DNA from: Deinococcus multiflagellatus
Lineage (GTDB): Bacteria; Deinococcota; Deinococci; Deinococcales; Deinococcaceae
DNA length: 64,000 nucleotides
Assembly: GCF_020166415.1 (NCBI RefSeq)
Contig: NZ_JAIQXV010000008.1
Span: 62,001-126,000, forward strand
Reading direction: 5' to 3'
Shown: piece after piece, positions 29,700-42,468 of the stretch
Numbering within the stretch: position 1 is the stretch's first letter
Layout of the letters: each line of letters opens with the position of its first letter
Translations under genes and position numbers: made by a program
Notes under the pieces: generated by a model
What the model saw: the letters and a program-made list of their open reading frames with translations, nothing else
Told to the model about the DNA's origin: nothing
Database searches by the model: none

Positions 29700-30575
29700 A
29701 TGCCGCATTCCGCCTTTCAGGCCACCCACCCCGAGTTCCTGAGCCTTTTTCCTGAAGGCGCCGCCCCCGAACGGCTGGGCGAGGGGTTTACCTGGACCGA
29801 GGGGCCCGTGTATGTTCCGGCGCGCCGGGCCGTGATCTTCAGCGACGTGCGCCAGAACCGCACCTGGGCCTACACGGACGGCGGCGAGCTGCGCGAGGAA
29901 CTGAACCCCAGCGGCCACCAGAACGGCCACTGCCTGGACGCCCAGGGGCGCCTGATCGCCTGCTCGCACGGCCAGCGCGCGCTGCTGCGCCAGGAAGAAG
30001 ACGGCACCTGGACCACCCTGGCTGAGCGCTTTGAAGGCCACAGATTCAATTCCCCCAACGACGTGGCCCTGCACCCCGACGGCAGCCTGTGGTTCTCGGA
30101 CCCCAGCTACGGTCTGGACAAGCCGGAGGAAGGCGGCACCGGCGCGCCCATGGAACTGCCGGGCCGCTGGGTGTTTCGCCTGGGCCCGGACGGCGAACTG
30201 ACCGCCCCCATCCGCGACCGCCAGAAGCCCAACGGCCTCGTCTTTGCTGACGCCCGCACGCTGCTGCTGGCCGACACGGGCGACGGCGTCACCTACCGCT
30301 ACGAGGTGGAGCCAGATGGCCGCGCCACCTGCGCGGGTGAGCACTTCCGCGTGGCGCCCGGCAAGACCGACGGCCTGCGCGTGGACGGGGCCGGGCGCAT
30401 CTGGAGCAGCGCCGGGGACGGGGTACATGTGCTGAGCGCGGACGGCCAGGAACTGGGCCGCATCCTCTTTCCCCAGACGGTCAGCAACCTGTGCTTCGGC
30501 GGGCCGGAGGGCACCACGCTGTACGTGACGGCCAGCACCGAATTCTGGCGCGTGCCCACCCGGGTGCGCGGCTGA
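29700..30575 (+). CDS. SMP-30/gluconolactonase family lactonase
   Basis: 291 residues forming a predicted six-bladed beta-propeller. Metal and active-site residues are in GFTWTEGPVY (Glu), HRFNSPNDVALHPDGSLWFSDPSYG (Asn/Asp), RQKPNGLVFA and GKTDGLRVDGAGRIWS. These enzymes hydrolyse sugar lactones using one divalent metal. The substrate is unknown. Single gene, divergent from sucA. Confidence 0.9.
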   Translation: MPHSAFQATHPEFLSLFPEGAAPERLGEGFTWTEGPVYVPARRAVIFSDVRQNRTWAYTDGGELREELNPSGHQNGHCLDAQGRLIACSHGQRALLRQEEDGTWTTLAERFEGHRFNSPNDVALHPDGSLWFSDPSYGLDKPEEGGTGAPMELPGRWVFRLGPDGELTAPIRDRQKPNGLVFADARTLLLADTGDGVTYRYEVEPDGRATCAGEHFRVAPGKTDGLRVDGAGRIWSSAGDGVHVLSADGQELGRILFPQTVSNLCFGGPEGTTLYVTASTEFWRVPTRVRG

Positions 30576-30633
30576 GGGCTCGGCGGGCCACAGCCCCAAG
30601 AACGCCTGAAGGCCGCGCCGGGGGCCGGGTGCC

Positions 30634-30639
30634 TACACT
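30634..30639 (+). promoter_or_regulatory. -10 element (TACACT) of a leaderless promoter
   Basis: TACACT ends 5 nt before the ATG of the small membrane protein gene. Confidence 0.5.
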
Positions 30640-30644
30640 GGGGC

Positions 30645-30902
30645 ATGTACCTGCTGTCGCGCGTGGCCCTGCTGCTTGGCGTCATTCTGCTCATCGCTGC
30701 GGCGGTGCTGCTGGGCAAGGATGTCATTGACATCAACCAGTTGCACGCTGTGGCCAACGCCAACCGCAGCACCAACTTTCCCAGCCCGCTGAACAACGTG
30801 CTGATCACTGTGGGGCTGGCCGCAGTGGGCGGGCTCCTGGCCGGACTGGGCCTGCGCCGCGCTGAACGGCCGCGCCCTGATACTGAAGCCGGGCGCCCTT
30901 AA
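30645..30902 (+). CDS. Small two-helix membrane protein
   Basis: 85 residues with two transmembrane helices (LLSRVALLLGVILLIAAAVLL and VLITVGLAAVGGLLAGLGL) around a short polar loop (DINQLHAVANANRSTNFPSP), then a charged tail. No family is recognised. The start is supported by the leaderless -10 element. Confidence 0.7.
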   Translation: MYLLSRVALLLGVILLIAAAVLLGKDVIDINQLHAVANANRSTNFPSPLNNVLITVGLAAVGGLLAGLGLRRAERPRPDTEAGRP

Positions 30903-31285
30903 CGCCTGCGCTGCCGTTGAGCGGCCTGAGACGCCCCCGCGTGCCCTGGAGGTGTTCTGGGGCCACGCGGGGGTCAACTGTTGGTGGGGGGGGAGGCTTG
31001 CGCGCCACACAAGGCTCGGCGGTCAAATCCGCTCAAACGCTCCGCTGCTCACCGCATGGAGGCCAAGAAGAGGCCCCTATGCGCGCCACGGTCCAAGGCC
31101 TTTGGGGCGGCGGCCCAGCCGGCGCCTGCCCTCAACCCCGTCCGTCCCCAGATGAGGCGGCCCTTGAGGGGTTCTTCAACCGTGTGGTGTAACACAGAAA
31201 AACCAACGTCACTTAAAAGACAGCCGGGCGCCGGCCTCCTACCATCGGTGGACATTCCAAGCAGTGCCCTTCCCAGGAGGCCGAT
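30903..31285. other. Intergenic region with a terminator-like hairpin
   Basis: About 380 bp without a supported gene. A 10-bp stem CCCCCGCGTG/CACGCGGGGG (30934-30973) follows the small membrane protein gene and could end its transcript, though it lacks a T run. The right end holds AGGAGG before the next gene. Confidence 0.5.
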
Positions 31286-32467
31286 ATGAACGGTAAACGC
31301 GCCCTTTCTCTTGCCCTGTTGCTGCTGACCCCTGCCCTCGCGGGCGGTGGTCCGGCGGTGTCGCGCCCGGCGGGCACCACCATCAACCCATTTGGTACGG
31401 CGGTGCCCGTGACCCCGGTGACGCTGGCCGATCTGCAGCGGGGCGGCGGCGTCCTGACCCTGGTCACCGGGCGCAACGTGGTGGCCGCCACCGTGCGCGG
31501 GCCCACGGTCCTGCTGGCCGCGGGCAGTGCGCCCGCCACGGCCGTGGTGGTCACGCGCGGCACCGGGGCGCAGCGCTACGAACTGCAGACGCCAGTGGCC
31601 CCCGGCACCCCCGTGGCCGTGGGCAGCGTGCGCCTGCTACCGGTGGCACCGGTAACCCTGCTGCCCGGCCAGTTGCCCGCTCCCGCGCCTGTGGCGACCC
31701 CCACGCCCGTCACGGCCCCGGTGGCGGGCGGCACCACGCCCCCCGTTGCCACCCCGCCTGCGGGCGGCACGAGTGGGCGCGTGACCATCTGCCACCGCAC
31801 CGGCAGCGCCACGAACCCCTATACCCTGATCACGGTGAGCGCCAATGCCCTGAGCGCCCACCGCAACCACGGCGACATTATCCCCGCGCCTGCGGGCGGC
31901 TGCCCGGTCACCGTGAGCGCCCCCGGCACCACGCCGCCCTCTCCCACGCCGCCGTCCCCTACGCCGCCCAGCCCCACGCCCCCCAACCCCGCGCCACCCG
32001 CCCCCACGCCCCCTGAAGGCGGCTCGGATAACGACAAGGTGACCATCTGCCACCGCACGGGCAGCGAGACCAATCCCTACAACCTAATCACCGTCAGCCG
32101 CAACGCCCTGAGCGCCCACGAGGGCCACGGTGACATCATCCCGGCGCCCGCCGAAGGGTGCCCCACCACGGCCAGCGGTGCGGCCCCCAGCCCGACCCCA
32201 CCCAGCCCGACTCCACCCAGCCCCACCCCGCCCAACCCGGCGCCCCCCAGCCCCACCCCGCCTGGAGGCGGCTCGGACAATGACAAGGTGACGATCTGCC
32301 ACGCCACGGGCAGCGCCAACAACCCCTACAACCTGATCACGATCAGCCGCAATGCCCTCAGCGCCCACGAGGGCCACGGCGACATCATCCCCGCGCCGCC
32401 CGAGGGCTGCCCCACCACGCCCCCTCCCGGCAACGGGAATGGCAACGGCAACGGCAACGGCAAATAA
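31286..32467 (+). CDS. Secreted protein with three CH-type repeats on Pro-rich linkers
   Basis: 393 residues. A signal peptide (MNGKRALSLALLLLTPALAGG) leads into an Ala/Val/Pro-rich N-terminal domain of about 140 residues. Three near-identical modules of about 45 residues follow, each KVTICHxTGS...NPYNLITxSxNALSAHxxHGDIIPAP..GCP, joined by PTPPSP linkers. The tail is an NG repeat ending in Lys. The Cys/His-bearing module (CH...H..HGD) is widespread in secreted bacterial proteins but has no assigned function; a metal or carbohydrate ligand is possible. An AGGAGG site and own terminator make it a single-gene unit. Confidence 0.8.
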   Translation: MNGKRALSLALLLLTPALAGGGPAVSRPAGTTINPFGTAVPVTPVTLADLQRGGGVLTLVTGRNVVAATVRGPTVLLAAGSAPATAVVVTRGTGAQRYELQTPVAPGTPVAVGSVRLLPVAPVTLLPGQLPAPAPVATPTPVTAPVAGGTTPPVATPPAGGTSGRVTICHRTGSATNPYTLITVSANALSAHRNHGDIIPAPAGGCPVTVSAPGTTPPSPTPPSPTPPSPTPPNPAPPAPTPPEGGSDNDKVTICHRTGSETNPYNLITVSRNALSAHEGHGDIIPAPAEGCPTTASGAAPSPTPPSPTPPSPTPPNPAPPSPTPPGGGSDNDKVTICHATGSANNPYNLITISRNALSAHEGHGDIIPAPPEGCPTTPPPGNGNGNGNGNGK

Positions 32468-32485
32468 GCAGGGCAGGAAAAGAGG

Positions 32486-32519
32486 GGAGGCCGGTGCATT
32501 CGCTGCACCGGCCTCCTTT
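32486..32519 (+). terminator. Terminator after the CH-repeat gene
   Basis: Perfect 13-bp stem GGAGGCCGGTGCA / TGCACCGGCCTCC, loop TTCGC, then TTTC. Confidence 0.85.
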
Positions 32520-32534
32520 CGTGGCCCCAGCTCT

Positions 32535-32828
32535 TTAACCGCCCAGCGCGGCGACCAGTTGCGCCTTGCTCATGGCGCTGCGGCCCCTGATCCCCTGCTC
32601 GCGGGCGCGGTTGTACAGCTCGTCGCGGGTCAGCTCGGCCAGGGCCCTGTTGGGGTTGCCGGTGCCCTGGGTGCGCGTGTTCGGCGTGCGCCCTTCCTCG
32701 CGGCGGTGCTTGTTCACCGTGCGGGCGGCAATCTCTTCGGCGCGGTCTTCGGGTTCGCCGCGTTCCAGGGCACTGCCTTTGATGTGCTCGTACTGCCGCT
32801 CGTCTTTGTTGGTCCAGGCTTTGGGCAT
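32535..32828 (-). CDS. Small basic protein with Rho-N/SAP-like C-terminus
   Basis: 97 residues with AGGAGG upstream of the ATG. The N-terminal half (WTNKDERQYEHIKGSALERG, AEEIAARTVNKHRR) resembles the short 'plasmid stabilisation'-type proteins of many bacteria. The C-terminal LAELTRDELYNRAREQGIRGRSAMSKAQLVAAL is a Rho N-terminal/SAP-like helix-extended-helix motif, which can bind nucleic acids. No partner gene is adjacent, so a toxin-antitoxin role is not supported. Confidence 0.8.
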   Translation of the reverse strand: MPKAWTNKDERQYEHIKGSALERGEPEDRAEEIAARTVNKHRREEGRTPNTRTQGTGNPNRALAELTRDELYNRAREQGIRGRSAMSKAQLVAALGG

Positions 32829-32972
32829 GGGGACCTCCTGGGCCTGACCGTAGGCCAGGGGCCATGAAGGGCGGTGAGGGAGGTCTTCAGGCCCCGTCAC
32901 CGTTCACCACAAAGGCCGCTGCACCAGTCCACCCCTCGGGGCACTGGCACAGCGGCAAAGGGCGGCGCGGCC

Positions 32973-33164
32973 CTACTCAGTCAGGGCGCGGTTGAGGCGG
33001 GCCTTGTCCTCGGCAATCTTGCCCAGAATAAAGAAGGTGGGCGCCCAGTGGCCCACGAACAGGCCGTCGCGCTCCTTGTCCGAGGACTCGTCTTTAAAGT
33101 ATTGCGAGGCACTGAGCAGAATCGAGCCGAAGCCCAGCAGATACAGGATGTTGTGCAGTTTCAT
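32973..33164 (-). CDS. Small membrane protein
   Basis: 63 residues with a GGAGGTG site before the ATG. An N-terminal hydrophobic helix (ILYLLGFGSILLSASQYF) and a second, weaker one (GHWAPTFFILGKIAEDKAR) flank an acidic loop. No family assignment. The start is fixed by the ribosome site. Confidence 0.7.
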   Translation of the reverse strand: MKLHNILYLLGFGSILLSASQYFKDESSDKERDGLFVGHWAPTFFILGKIAEDKARLNRALTE

Positions 33165-33463
33165 AGCCACACCTCCGGGAAAAAGAGGACAGGGGGGCTG
33201 GCCCCGCCAGGGCCAGGCCGGGGGCACGCAGAGCAGACGGCTCCGGCGTGGGCAGGGGAGGACTGCCCCGGGACGAACACCCCCAGCAAAGCGCAGCCCC
33301 CGCGCCCAGAACGTACGGGTGGGCACCCTATGAAGGGCGCCTGAGGGGCGGCTCAAGCGACGCCCTGGGGCGGGAGTGCTCCTGGGCCCTGCGTTATGAC
33401 TTCCCGGAAAAGAGGCGGCTTCGGAAGAATCGAGGGCTCTGTGGAGCCACACGGCCGACGCTC
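33165..33463. other. Intergenic region, no gene seen
   Basis: About 300 bp of GC-rich sequence between two minus-strand genes. No convincing coding frame or structured RNA is visible. Confidence 0.4.
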
Positions 33464-34771
33464 TCAGCGCGAAATGCGGTCGCGGTAGGCCTCGGTCGCG
33501 GCGGCCTCCAGGGCCGGCACGAAGGGCAGCAGTTCGGCGTCAATCCGGGCGGCCTCGGCGCTGCTGAGGGTGAGCTGCGGCGCACTGGGCCACGCCTGCA
33601 CCACCTGCAGCCGGTCGGCGGTGGGGGGGTGCGACTGGTCCAGGCGCACGCGGTGCTGCGCTTGCTCCTGGCGGGCCTGCTGCCACTGCGCCGGCGGCAG
33701 GGTGTCGAGCATGTGGCGGAACTCGGCAAAGGCGTGGGGGCGCTGGGGCTGGTGGCGCTGCTTGTGCAGGGCGCTGTCCAGCAGGTGGGCCATGTGCAGC
33801 CGGTCCAGCAGGCCTGCCTTGGCCGCCGAGCCAGCCACCCGCGCGGCCAGCAGATCCGCGCGGTATTCGGCCGCCTGCTGGCCGGCCCCCACCAGCCCCA
33901 GCAGCAGGTGGGCCAGGCCCAGGGGCAGCAGGGCTGCGCCCTTGAGGAGCAGGTTCCCCACTTTTTCGGGCAGAGTGGCGCGCGCCTCCATAATGGGGTC
34001 GGGCCACAGGACGCTGACGGTCTGCTCCAGCACGGTCAGCGCGTGGTGCACCAGCCCGCCCCGGGTGGGATCGCCATTTTTCAGGTGCGCGAGTTCGTGG
34101 GCCAGCAGCGCCACCCGTTCCTGCGGGCCCAGGCCGTACCACAGCGCCAGCCCCAGGCCCAGCGTGGGTTCGCGGCGCGGCCCGTGCAGGCCCATGAAGG
34201 CGTTGGCCTCTGGCGTCAGGACGATCTGCACCGGGCGCGTCACCCCGGCCGCCTCGCCCACCCGGCGCAGCAGCGCGTGTAGTTCGGGGGCCTGGGCTTC
34301 AGTCAGGCGCGCCCCTTCAATGCGGTGAACGCGGGGCCGCGCGGTCCAGGCAAACAGCAGCAGGGGCAAGGCCCCCAGCCCACAGGCGATCCGGGTGCCC
34401 TGGCTCAGCCCTCCCAGCCCCAGCGCGCGCAGCAGCAGCCACCCGCCCAGCAGGGCCAGCGCCGCAAAGCCCAGCAGCACCAGCGCGGCCAGCGCGTGGC
34501 CCAGCGCCGCCCGGGGGGGCACGGTGGGCGAGGCATGAGCGGTAAACAGGTCACGCAGGCGCGCGGCTTCGCGGTCCGCCACCCGCTGCCACACCCGGTC
34601 CATTGCGCTCTGCGGGGCAAGTTCATAGCGGAACCCAACGTCGTTGGAGGGCCCCCCTTCAACGACGTTGGGGCGAACGAAGTGAGTCTCCGTGAAAGAC
34701 AGCGGCAGAAGTGGAGTTGAAGGGCTGCTGTTGAGCCCTTCAATGGAACTGGCAGCCGCTGTCGACGTCAC
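33464..34771 (-). CDS. M48-family zinc metalloprotease with a repeat-derived N-terminal insertion
   Basis: Up to 435 residues. The zinc site is VALLAHELAHLKNGD (HExxH) with a downstream Glu in AAEYRADLLAARVAG. Transmembrane helices (ALAALVLLGFAALALLGGWLLL and IACGLGALPLLLFAW) precede the catalytic part, as in HtpX/Ste24-type peptidases that act on membrane proteins. Residues about 6-49 (ASSIEGLNSSPSTPLLPL and on) are encoded by a double-hairpin repeat element (34627-34762) kept in frame. The first codon of the long form is a GTG without a good ribosome site. MDRVWQRVADREAARLRDL at 34603 is an alternative start that avoids the insertion. Confidence 0.8.
   Translation of the reverse strand: MTSTAAASSIEGLNSSPSTPLLPLSFTETHFVRPNVVEGGPSNDVGFRYELAPQSAMDRVWQRVADREAARLRDLFTAHASPTVPPRAALGHALAALVLLGFAALALLGGWLLLRALGLGGLSQGTRIACGLGALPLLLFAWTARPRVHRIEGARLTEAQAPELHALLRRVGEAAGVTRPVQIVLTPEANAFMGLHGPRREPTLGLGLALWYGLGPQERVALLAHELAHLKNGDPTRGGLVHHALTVLEQTVSVLWPDPIMEARATLPEKVGNLLLKGAALLPLGLAHLLLGLVGAGQQAAEYRADLLAARVAGSAAKAGLLDRLHMAHLLDSALHKQRHQPQRPHAFAEFRHMLDTLPPAQWQQARQEQAQHRVRLDQSHPPTADRLQVVQAWPSAPQLTLSSAEAARIDAELLPFVPALEAAATEAYRDRISR
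34627..34762. repeat. Double-hairpin repeat, copy 1 (inside the M48 peptidase frame)
   Basis: Hairpin 1: CCCAACGTCGTTG / CAACGACGTTGGG plus inner pairs (34634-34672). Then GGCGAACGAAGTGAGT. Hairpin 2: ACAGCGGC ... GCCGCTGT (34699-34762) with TTGAAGGGCT/AGCCCTTCAA inside. Same order and spacing as copies at 45438 and 55764. Confidence 0.8.
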
Positions 34772-34813
34772 AGCCCCAGCATAGGGACAGCCAGCCGCGT
34801 CTGCTGCCCAGCT

Positions 34814-35020
34814 TTACTCGCCCCCGCCGGGGGAGACCACCGCCTGCACCCGGCCCACCTGTCCGGTGGTCAGGCGCACCTTGATGCCGTGGGGGTGCGA
34901 GGGCGAGCGGGTGAGCAGGGCCGCGACCACCCCACGGGTGAGCCGCCCCGAAGCTTGGTCCTGTTTCTGCACGATGTCCACGGTGAGGCCGGGGCGAATC
35001 TGGGAACGGGGAGGATCCAT
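34814..35020 (-). CDS. YwbE family protein
   Basis: 68 residues, the full length of this small family. IRPGLTVDIVQKQDQASGRLTRGVV and SPSHPHGIKVRLTTGQVGRVQ are its conserved blocks. Probably a small beta-barrel; function unknown. Start MDPPRSQIRP at 35020. Confidence 0.88.
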   Translation of the reverse strand: MDPPRSQIRPGLTVDIVQKQDQASGRLTRGVVAALLTRSPSHPHGIKVRLTTGQVGRVQAVVSPGGGE

Positions 35021-35160
35021 GACCGCACGGTACGCCACACTTGCGCCCAACGTGATCGGACGGTCAAGGCGGGCATCAGGCTTGGGCTGGGGGCGCGGTT
35101 TACCCTGCACGGGCAAGCAGGCACCCCACCGCAAGTTCAGTCCACAGGAGGCGAGCGCAC

Positions 35161-35943
35161 ATGGGCATGTTAGACGGCAAGGTGGCCTTTATTACGGGCG
35201 GCGCCAGCGGCATTGGCGCGGGCACGGCGCGGCGGTTTGCGCAGGAAGGCGCGCGCGTGGTCCTGGCGGACGTGCAGCCTGAGGAGGGCGAGAAATTACG
35301 CAGCGAGATTGCCCGCGCAGGTGGTGAGGCACTGTACCTCCAGTGCGACGTGAGCGACGCCGACTCGGTGCGGGACGCCATTGAGGCGACGGTGGCCGCG
35401 TACGGGCGCCTGGACATCGTGTTTGCCAACGCGGGCATCAACGGTGTGTGGGCCCCCATTGACGAGCTGCAGCCCGAGGAGTGGGACAAGACCCAGAGCA
35501 TCAACCTGCGCGGCACCTACCTGACCGTGCATTACGCCGTGCCGCACCTGAAGCGCGCGGGGGGTGGCAGCATCCTGATCACCAGCAGCGTGAACGGCAA
35601 CCGCACCTTTTCCACGCCGGGGGCCAGTGCCTACAGCGCCTCCAAGGCCGGGCAGGTGGCCTTTGCCAAGATGATCGCGCTGGAACTGGGCCGGCACAAC
35701 ATCCGCTGCAACGCGGTGTGCCCCGGCCTGATTCACACCAACATTCAGGACCGCACCGACCAGCGCCACACCGAGCGCATTGGCATTGAGGTGGAACTTC
35801 CCAAAGGCAGCCCCGCCCTGCACGGCGGCGAGGGCGAGCCGGTGGACGTCGCCGACGCCTGCCTGTTCCTGGCCTCGGACCTGGGGCGGCATGTCTCCGG
35901 CATTGAGCTGTACGTGGACGGCGGCGCCTCGCTGCTGCGGTAG
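35161..35943 (+). CDS. Short-chain dehydrogenase/reductase
   Basis: 260 residues, classical SDR. The NAD(P) loop is ITGGASGIGAGTA (residues about 11-23). VVLADVQ has an Asp at the end of beta-2, favouring NAD. NAGINGVW, the catalytic Ser in LITSSVNG, and YSASK give the Ser-Tyr-Lys set. The C-terminal HVSGIELYVDGGASLL is typical. AGGAGG lies 9 nt before the ATG; the substrate is unknown. Confidence 0.92.
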   Translation: MGMLDGKVAFITGGASGIGAGTARRFAQEGARVVLADVQPEEGEKLRSEIARAGGEALYLQCDVSDADSVRDAIEATVAAYGRLDIVFANAGINGVWAPIDELQPEEWDKTQSINLRGTYLTVHYAVPHLKRAGGGSILITSSVNGNRTFSTPGASAYSASKAGQVAFAKMIALELGRHNIRCNAVCPGLIHTNIQDRTDQRHTERIGIEVELPKGSPALHGGEGEPVDVADACLFLASDLGRHVSGIELYVDGGASLLR

Positions 35944-35956
35944 AGGGGAAAAGGAG

Positions 35957-35985
35957 AGGCCCCGCCCAGATAGAGGGCGGGGCCT
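35957..35985. terminator. Shared terminator between the SDR gene and purF
   Basis: Perfect 11-bp stem AGGCCCCGCCC / GGGCGGGGCCT with a 7-nt loop between two convergent genes. Confidence 0.7.
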
Positions 35986-35999
35986 GGAGGGAACGCGCT

Positions 36000-37418
<1,419 letters not shown>

Positions 37419-37434
37419 GGGTGAGTCCTTGAGG

Positions 37435-37473
37435 CTCCCTCTCCCCTTGCGGGAGAGGGCTGGGGAGAGGGGA
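37435..37473. repeat. 39-bp inverted repeat, left copy, bounding the DUF559 gene
   Basis: Its reverse complement equals the right copy at 38 of 39 positions. Each copy holds its own hairpin CCCTCTCCC / GGGAGAGGG (37437-37459) with a 5-nt loop. Confidence 0.9.
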
Positions 37474-37486
37474 ACTGGGTCGCAAA

Positions 37487-37900
37487 GTGAGCAGCGCTGA
37501 GGTGATGCAAGTCGCAATATTGACGCTGATGGCATTGCGATTTACACATGCTGAAGGAACGCAGCGAGCGCGGCGTCTTCGTCGTGACGCGACACCAGAG
37601 GAACGGATCTTGTGGGCCGCCCTCAGAAATGAGCAGCTGGGAGTCAAATTTCGCCGTCAGCAGCCTCTGGGCTTCTACATAGCCGACTTCGTGTGTTTCG
37701 AGCGCGCCTTGGTCGTTGAGGTGGACGGTGGGCAACATGCCCAGCTCGCTGGACAGGCCTACGACGCTGCGCGCACGGCGTATCTGAATGGCCGCACGTT
37801 TCGGGTCCTGCGGTTCTGGAACCATGAGGTGCGGGGCAATCTGGACGGCGTTCTGATGCGAATTCAGGAAGAACTTGGGCATTCGGTGAGTGGGTCGTAG
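37487..37900 (+). CDS. DUF559 (Vsr-like) endonuclease-fold protein
   Basis: 137 residues. RRLRRDATPEERILWAALRNEQLGVKFRRQQPLGFYIADFVCF and VVEVDGGQH are the DUF559 hallmarks; the D...EVDGGQH residues form a PD-(D/E)xK-like nuclease site related to Vsr. The family is very common but its role is not established. The start is uncertain: a GTG at 37487 is used, and no ribosome site is seen. The gene is AT-richer than its neighbours and opposite to the pur genes. It is bounded by 39-bp inverted repeats, so it is probably an inserted unit. Confidence 0.85.
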   Translation: MSSAEVMQVAILTLMALRFTHAEGTQRARRLRRDATPEERILWAALRNEQLGVKFRRQQPLGFYIADFVCFERALVVEVDGGQHAQLAGQAYDAARTAYLNGRTFRVLRFWNHEVRGNLDGVLMRIQEELGHSVSGS

Positions 37901-37902
37901 TC

Positions 37903-37941
37903 TCCCCTCACCCCAGCCCTCTCCCGCAAGGGGAGAGGGAG
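37903..37941. repeat. 39-bp inverted repeat, right copy, bounding the DUF559 gene
   Basis: Starts 3 bp after the DUF559 stop. Hairpin CCCTCTCCC-GCAAG-GGGAGAGGG at 37917-37939. Inverse of the left copy with one mismatch. Confidence 0.9.
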
Positions 37942-37974
37942 CAGGGCGTTGTGTCGGCCGTGCCCAACCAGTGC

Positions 37975-40203
<2,229 letters not shown>

Positions 40204-40222
40204 GAAAGCTCCTTGGGAGGGA

Positions 40223-40936
40223 TTAAAGAAGGCGGGCCGCGTCGCCCAGGCGAAGGATGCCGGGCTGCACCACCTGGGCCAGCACGCCAAAACACGCGTC
40301 CGGGTGCAGGGTGGCGATGGTTTTCAGCAGGCCGGGGTCGGCAGGGACGCCGGGCTGGGCCATGTTGACCATGACGCAGCGGGGCATGGGGGCTGCAATC
40401 TGGATGGTCAGGGTGTCCCCAATAGCTAGTTGTCGGCCCAGCCAGCGTTCTTCCAGATGTTCGGGGACCGGGCCGGTGTCCAGCAGCAGGTTGTGCCGGA
40501 AGTGCCCGCTGGCCACCGGGGCGCCGTGGGCCTGCGCCAGCCAGGCCAGGGCCGAGGTCGTCAGGAGGTGAAGGGCGCCCTCGTCAAAATGGGAAATCTC
40601 GCGCTCTGGCGTCACGGTGACCCTGTGCCCAGTGCGCTCCCGCAGGGCGGCGGTCGCTTGCGGTGAGGTCGCTGCGCAGGTCTCGCCGCCCGGCAGGGTC
40701 AACATGGGCTCTGCGGCGCCTTCAGGCAGGGCCGCGCGGAAGTCCAGCAGCCCCTCCATGCGGCGAAAGCGCCGGGTGCTCTTGCCCGAGCCGAACTTGC
40801 CGTTCTCGTCTTCCACGGCCCACCAGCGGTCGCCTTCAAAGCCGCGCTCGTTGACGGCAACCTGCGTCAGGGCCTCACCGCCCACCGATTTGATGGGGTA
40901 GCGGTACAGCTGGGCGACGTGACCAACGTGGCTCAT
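40223..40936 (-). CDS. MOSC domain protein
   Basis: 237 residues. The N-terminal beta-barrel ([30 protein letters not shown]) and MOSC domain ([32 protein letters not shown] with the conserved Cys) match MOSC proteins such as YcbX and mARC, which bind molybdenum cofactor and reduce N-hydroxylated compounds. The Cys in PRCVMV is the likely Mo ligand. Placed inside the pur operon, four bases overlapping the upstream membrane protein gene; a purine-pathway role is possible but not shown. Confidence 0.88.
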   Translation of the reverse strand: MSHVGHVAQLYRYPIKSVGGEALTQVAVNERGFEGDRWWAVEDENGKFGSGKSTRRFRRMEGLLDFRAALPEGAAEPMLTLPGGETCAATSPQATAALRERTGHRVTVTPEREISHFDEGALHLLTTSALAWLAQAHGAPVASGHFRHNLLLDTGPVPEHLEERWLGRQLAIGDTLTIQIAAPMPRCVMVNMAQPGVPADPGLLKTIATLHPDACFGVLAQVVQPGILRLGDAARLL

Positions 40937-41297
40937 GAAGTGCCGCTCCGCTTCACCAGCGACCGCAGCCACCAGAACTGCGCGGCCACAGTCACCACGA
41001 GCGCCAGAAAGACGCTGAGAAACAGCTGAAACAGCCCAGCATCGACGGATTCAAACGCAGGTCCACTGTAGGGATTCCAGCCAGGGGCCACGGCGTACAG
41101 CAGACTCAGCGCCAGGGCCAGCACCAGCGTGAGGGCCAGGGCGACCAGCAGGGCCGCCCCCATCACCAGCAGGGCTCTGGGCCAGGGCAGGGCGGCGGGA
41201 AAGCGCAGCGCCGTGACCAGCGGCAGCAGCAGCAGGGCGGCACTCAGGCCCGCGCTGCCCCACAGCGTCAAGGTGTCCCACGGCATGCGCTCCATCC

Positions 41298-41301
<4 letters not shown>
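40933..41301 (-). CDS. Small three-helix membrane protein in the pur operon
   Basis: 122 residues from 41301, although [10 protein letters not shown] at 41286 is an alternative start. Three hydrophobic helices ([45 protein letters not shown] and [22 protein letters not shown]). It overlaps purQ upstream and MOSC downstream by four bases each, so it is translated within the operon. Unknown function. Confidence 0.75.
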
Positions 41302-41969
<668 letters not shown>

Positions 41970-42096
41970 AGGACTCCGGTTGAAGCCGCCCAGGCGGCGA
42001 AACCCGAGCGAAGCGAGAGGGAGAGAGGGCGCCGGGACGGAGCCGCAGGGGCCTGCAGCGGAGCGCTGCAGGACACGAAGGTGGAGGCCCGGCGTT
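41970..42096. other. Spacer between cupin gene and purQ with hairpins
   Basis: Contains CCTGCAGC-GGAGC-GCTGCAGG (42052-42072) and a GAGCGAAGCGAGAGG string that vaguely recalls the conserved core of the double-hairpin repeat, but too little matches to call it a copy. Confidence 0.4.
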
Positions 42097-42468
42097 TCAC
42101 AGGTGCTCCAGCTGCGCCACGGTGCGCTCGCTCGTCACGTTGCCCGTGTTCAGGGTGCTGGCGGGTTCAAACATCATGATCCAGGTCTCCTCTGTTTCGG
42201 CCACCGGCAGGTGCTCCACGCCGCGCGGCACCACCAGCAGCTCGCCTTCGCGCAGCACCGCGTCGCCGTCTCTGAACTTCAGGCGCAGCGTGCCGCGTAC
42301 CACAAAAAACAGCTCGTCCTCGTGTTCGTGGTGGTGCCACTGAAACTCGCCGCTGATCTTGGCCAGCTTCACCTGCTGGCCGTTCAGTTCGGCCACCACC
42401 TTGGGGGACCAGTGCTCGCTGAACAGCCCAAACTTGGCGTTCAGATTCACGACCGGCGGCACGCTCAC
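42097..42468 (-). CDS. Cupin-domain protein
   Basis: 123 residues, single cupin barrel. Motif 1 is [18 protein letters not shown] with two or three metal-binding His and Glu; motif 2 is [14 protein letters not shown] with the last His. The start is a GTG overlapping the purS stop (GTGA). The enzyme or binding role is unknown; such cupins are often found with mannose-6-phosphate isomerase-like annotation without proof. Confidence 0.88.
   Translation of the reverse strand: MSVPPVVNLNAKFGLFSEHWSPKVVAELNGQQVKLAKISGEFQWHHHEHEDELFFVVRGTLRLKFRDGDAVLREGELLVVPRGVEHLPVAETEETWIMMFEPASTLNTGNVTSERTVAQLEHL

Noticed and set aside
32535..32828. Toxin-antitoxin module
   Set aside because: The protein resembles 'plasmid stabilisation' annotations, but no partner gene is adjacent.
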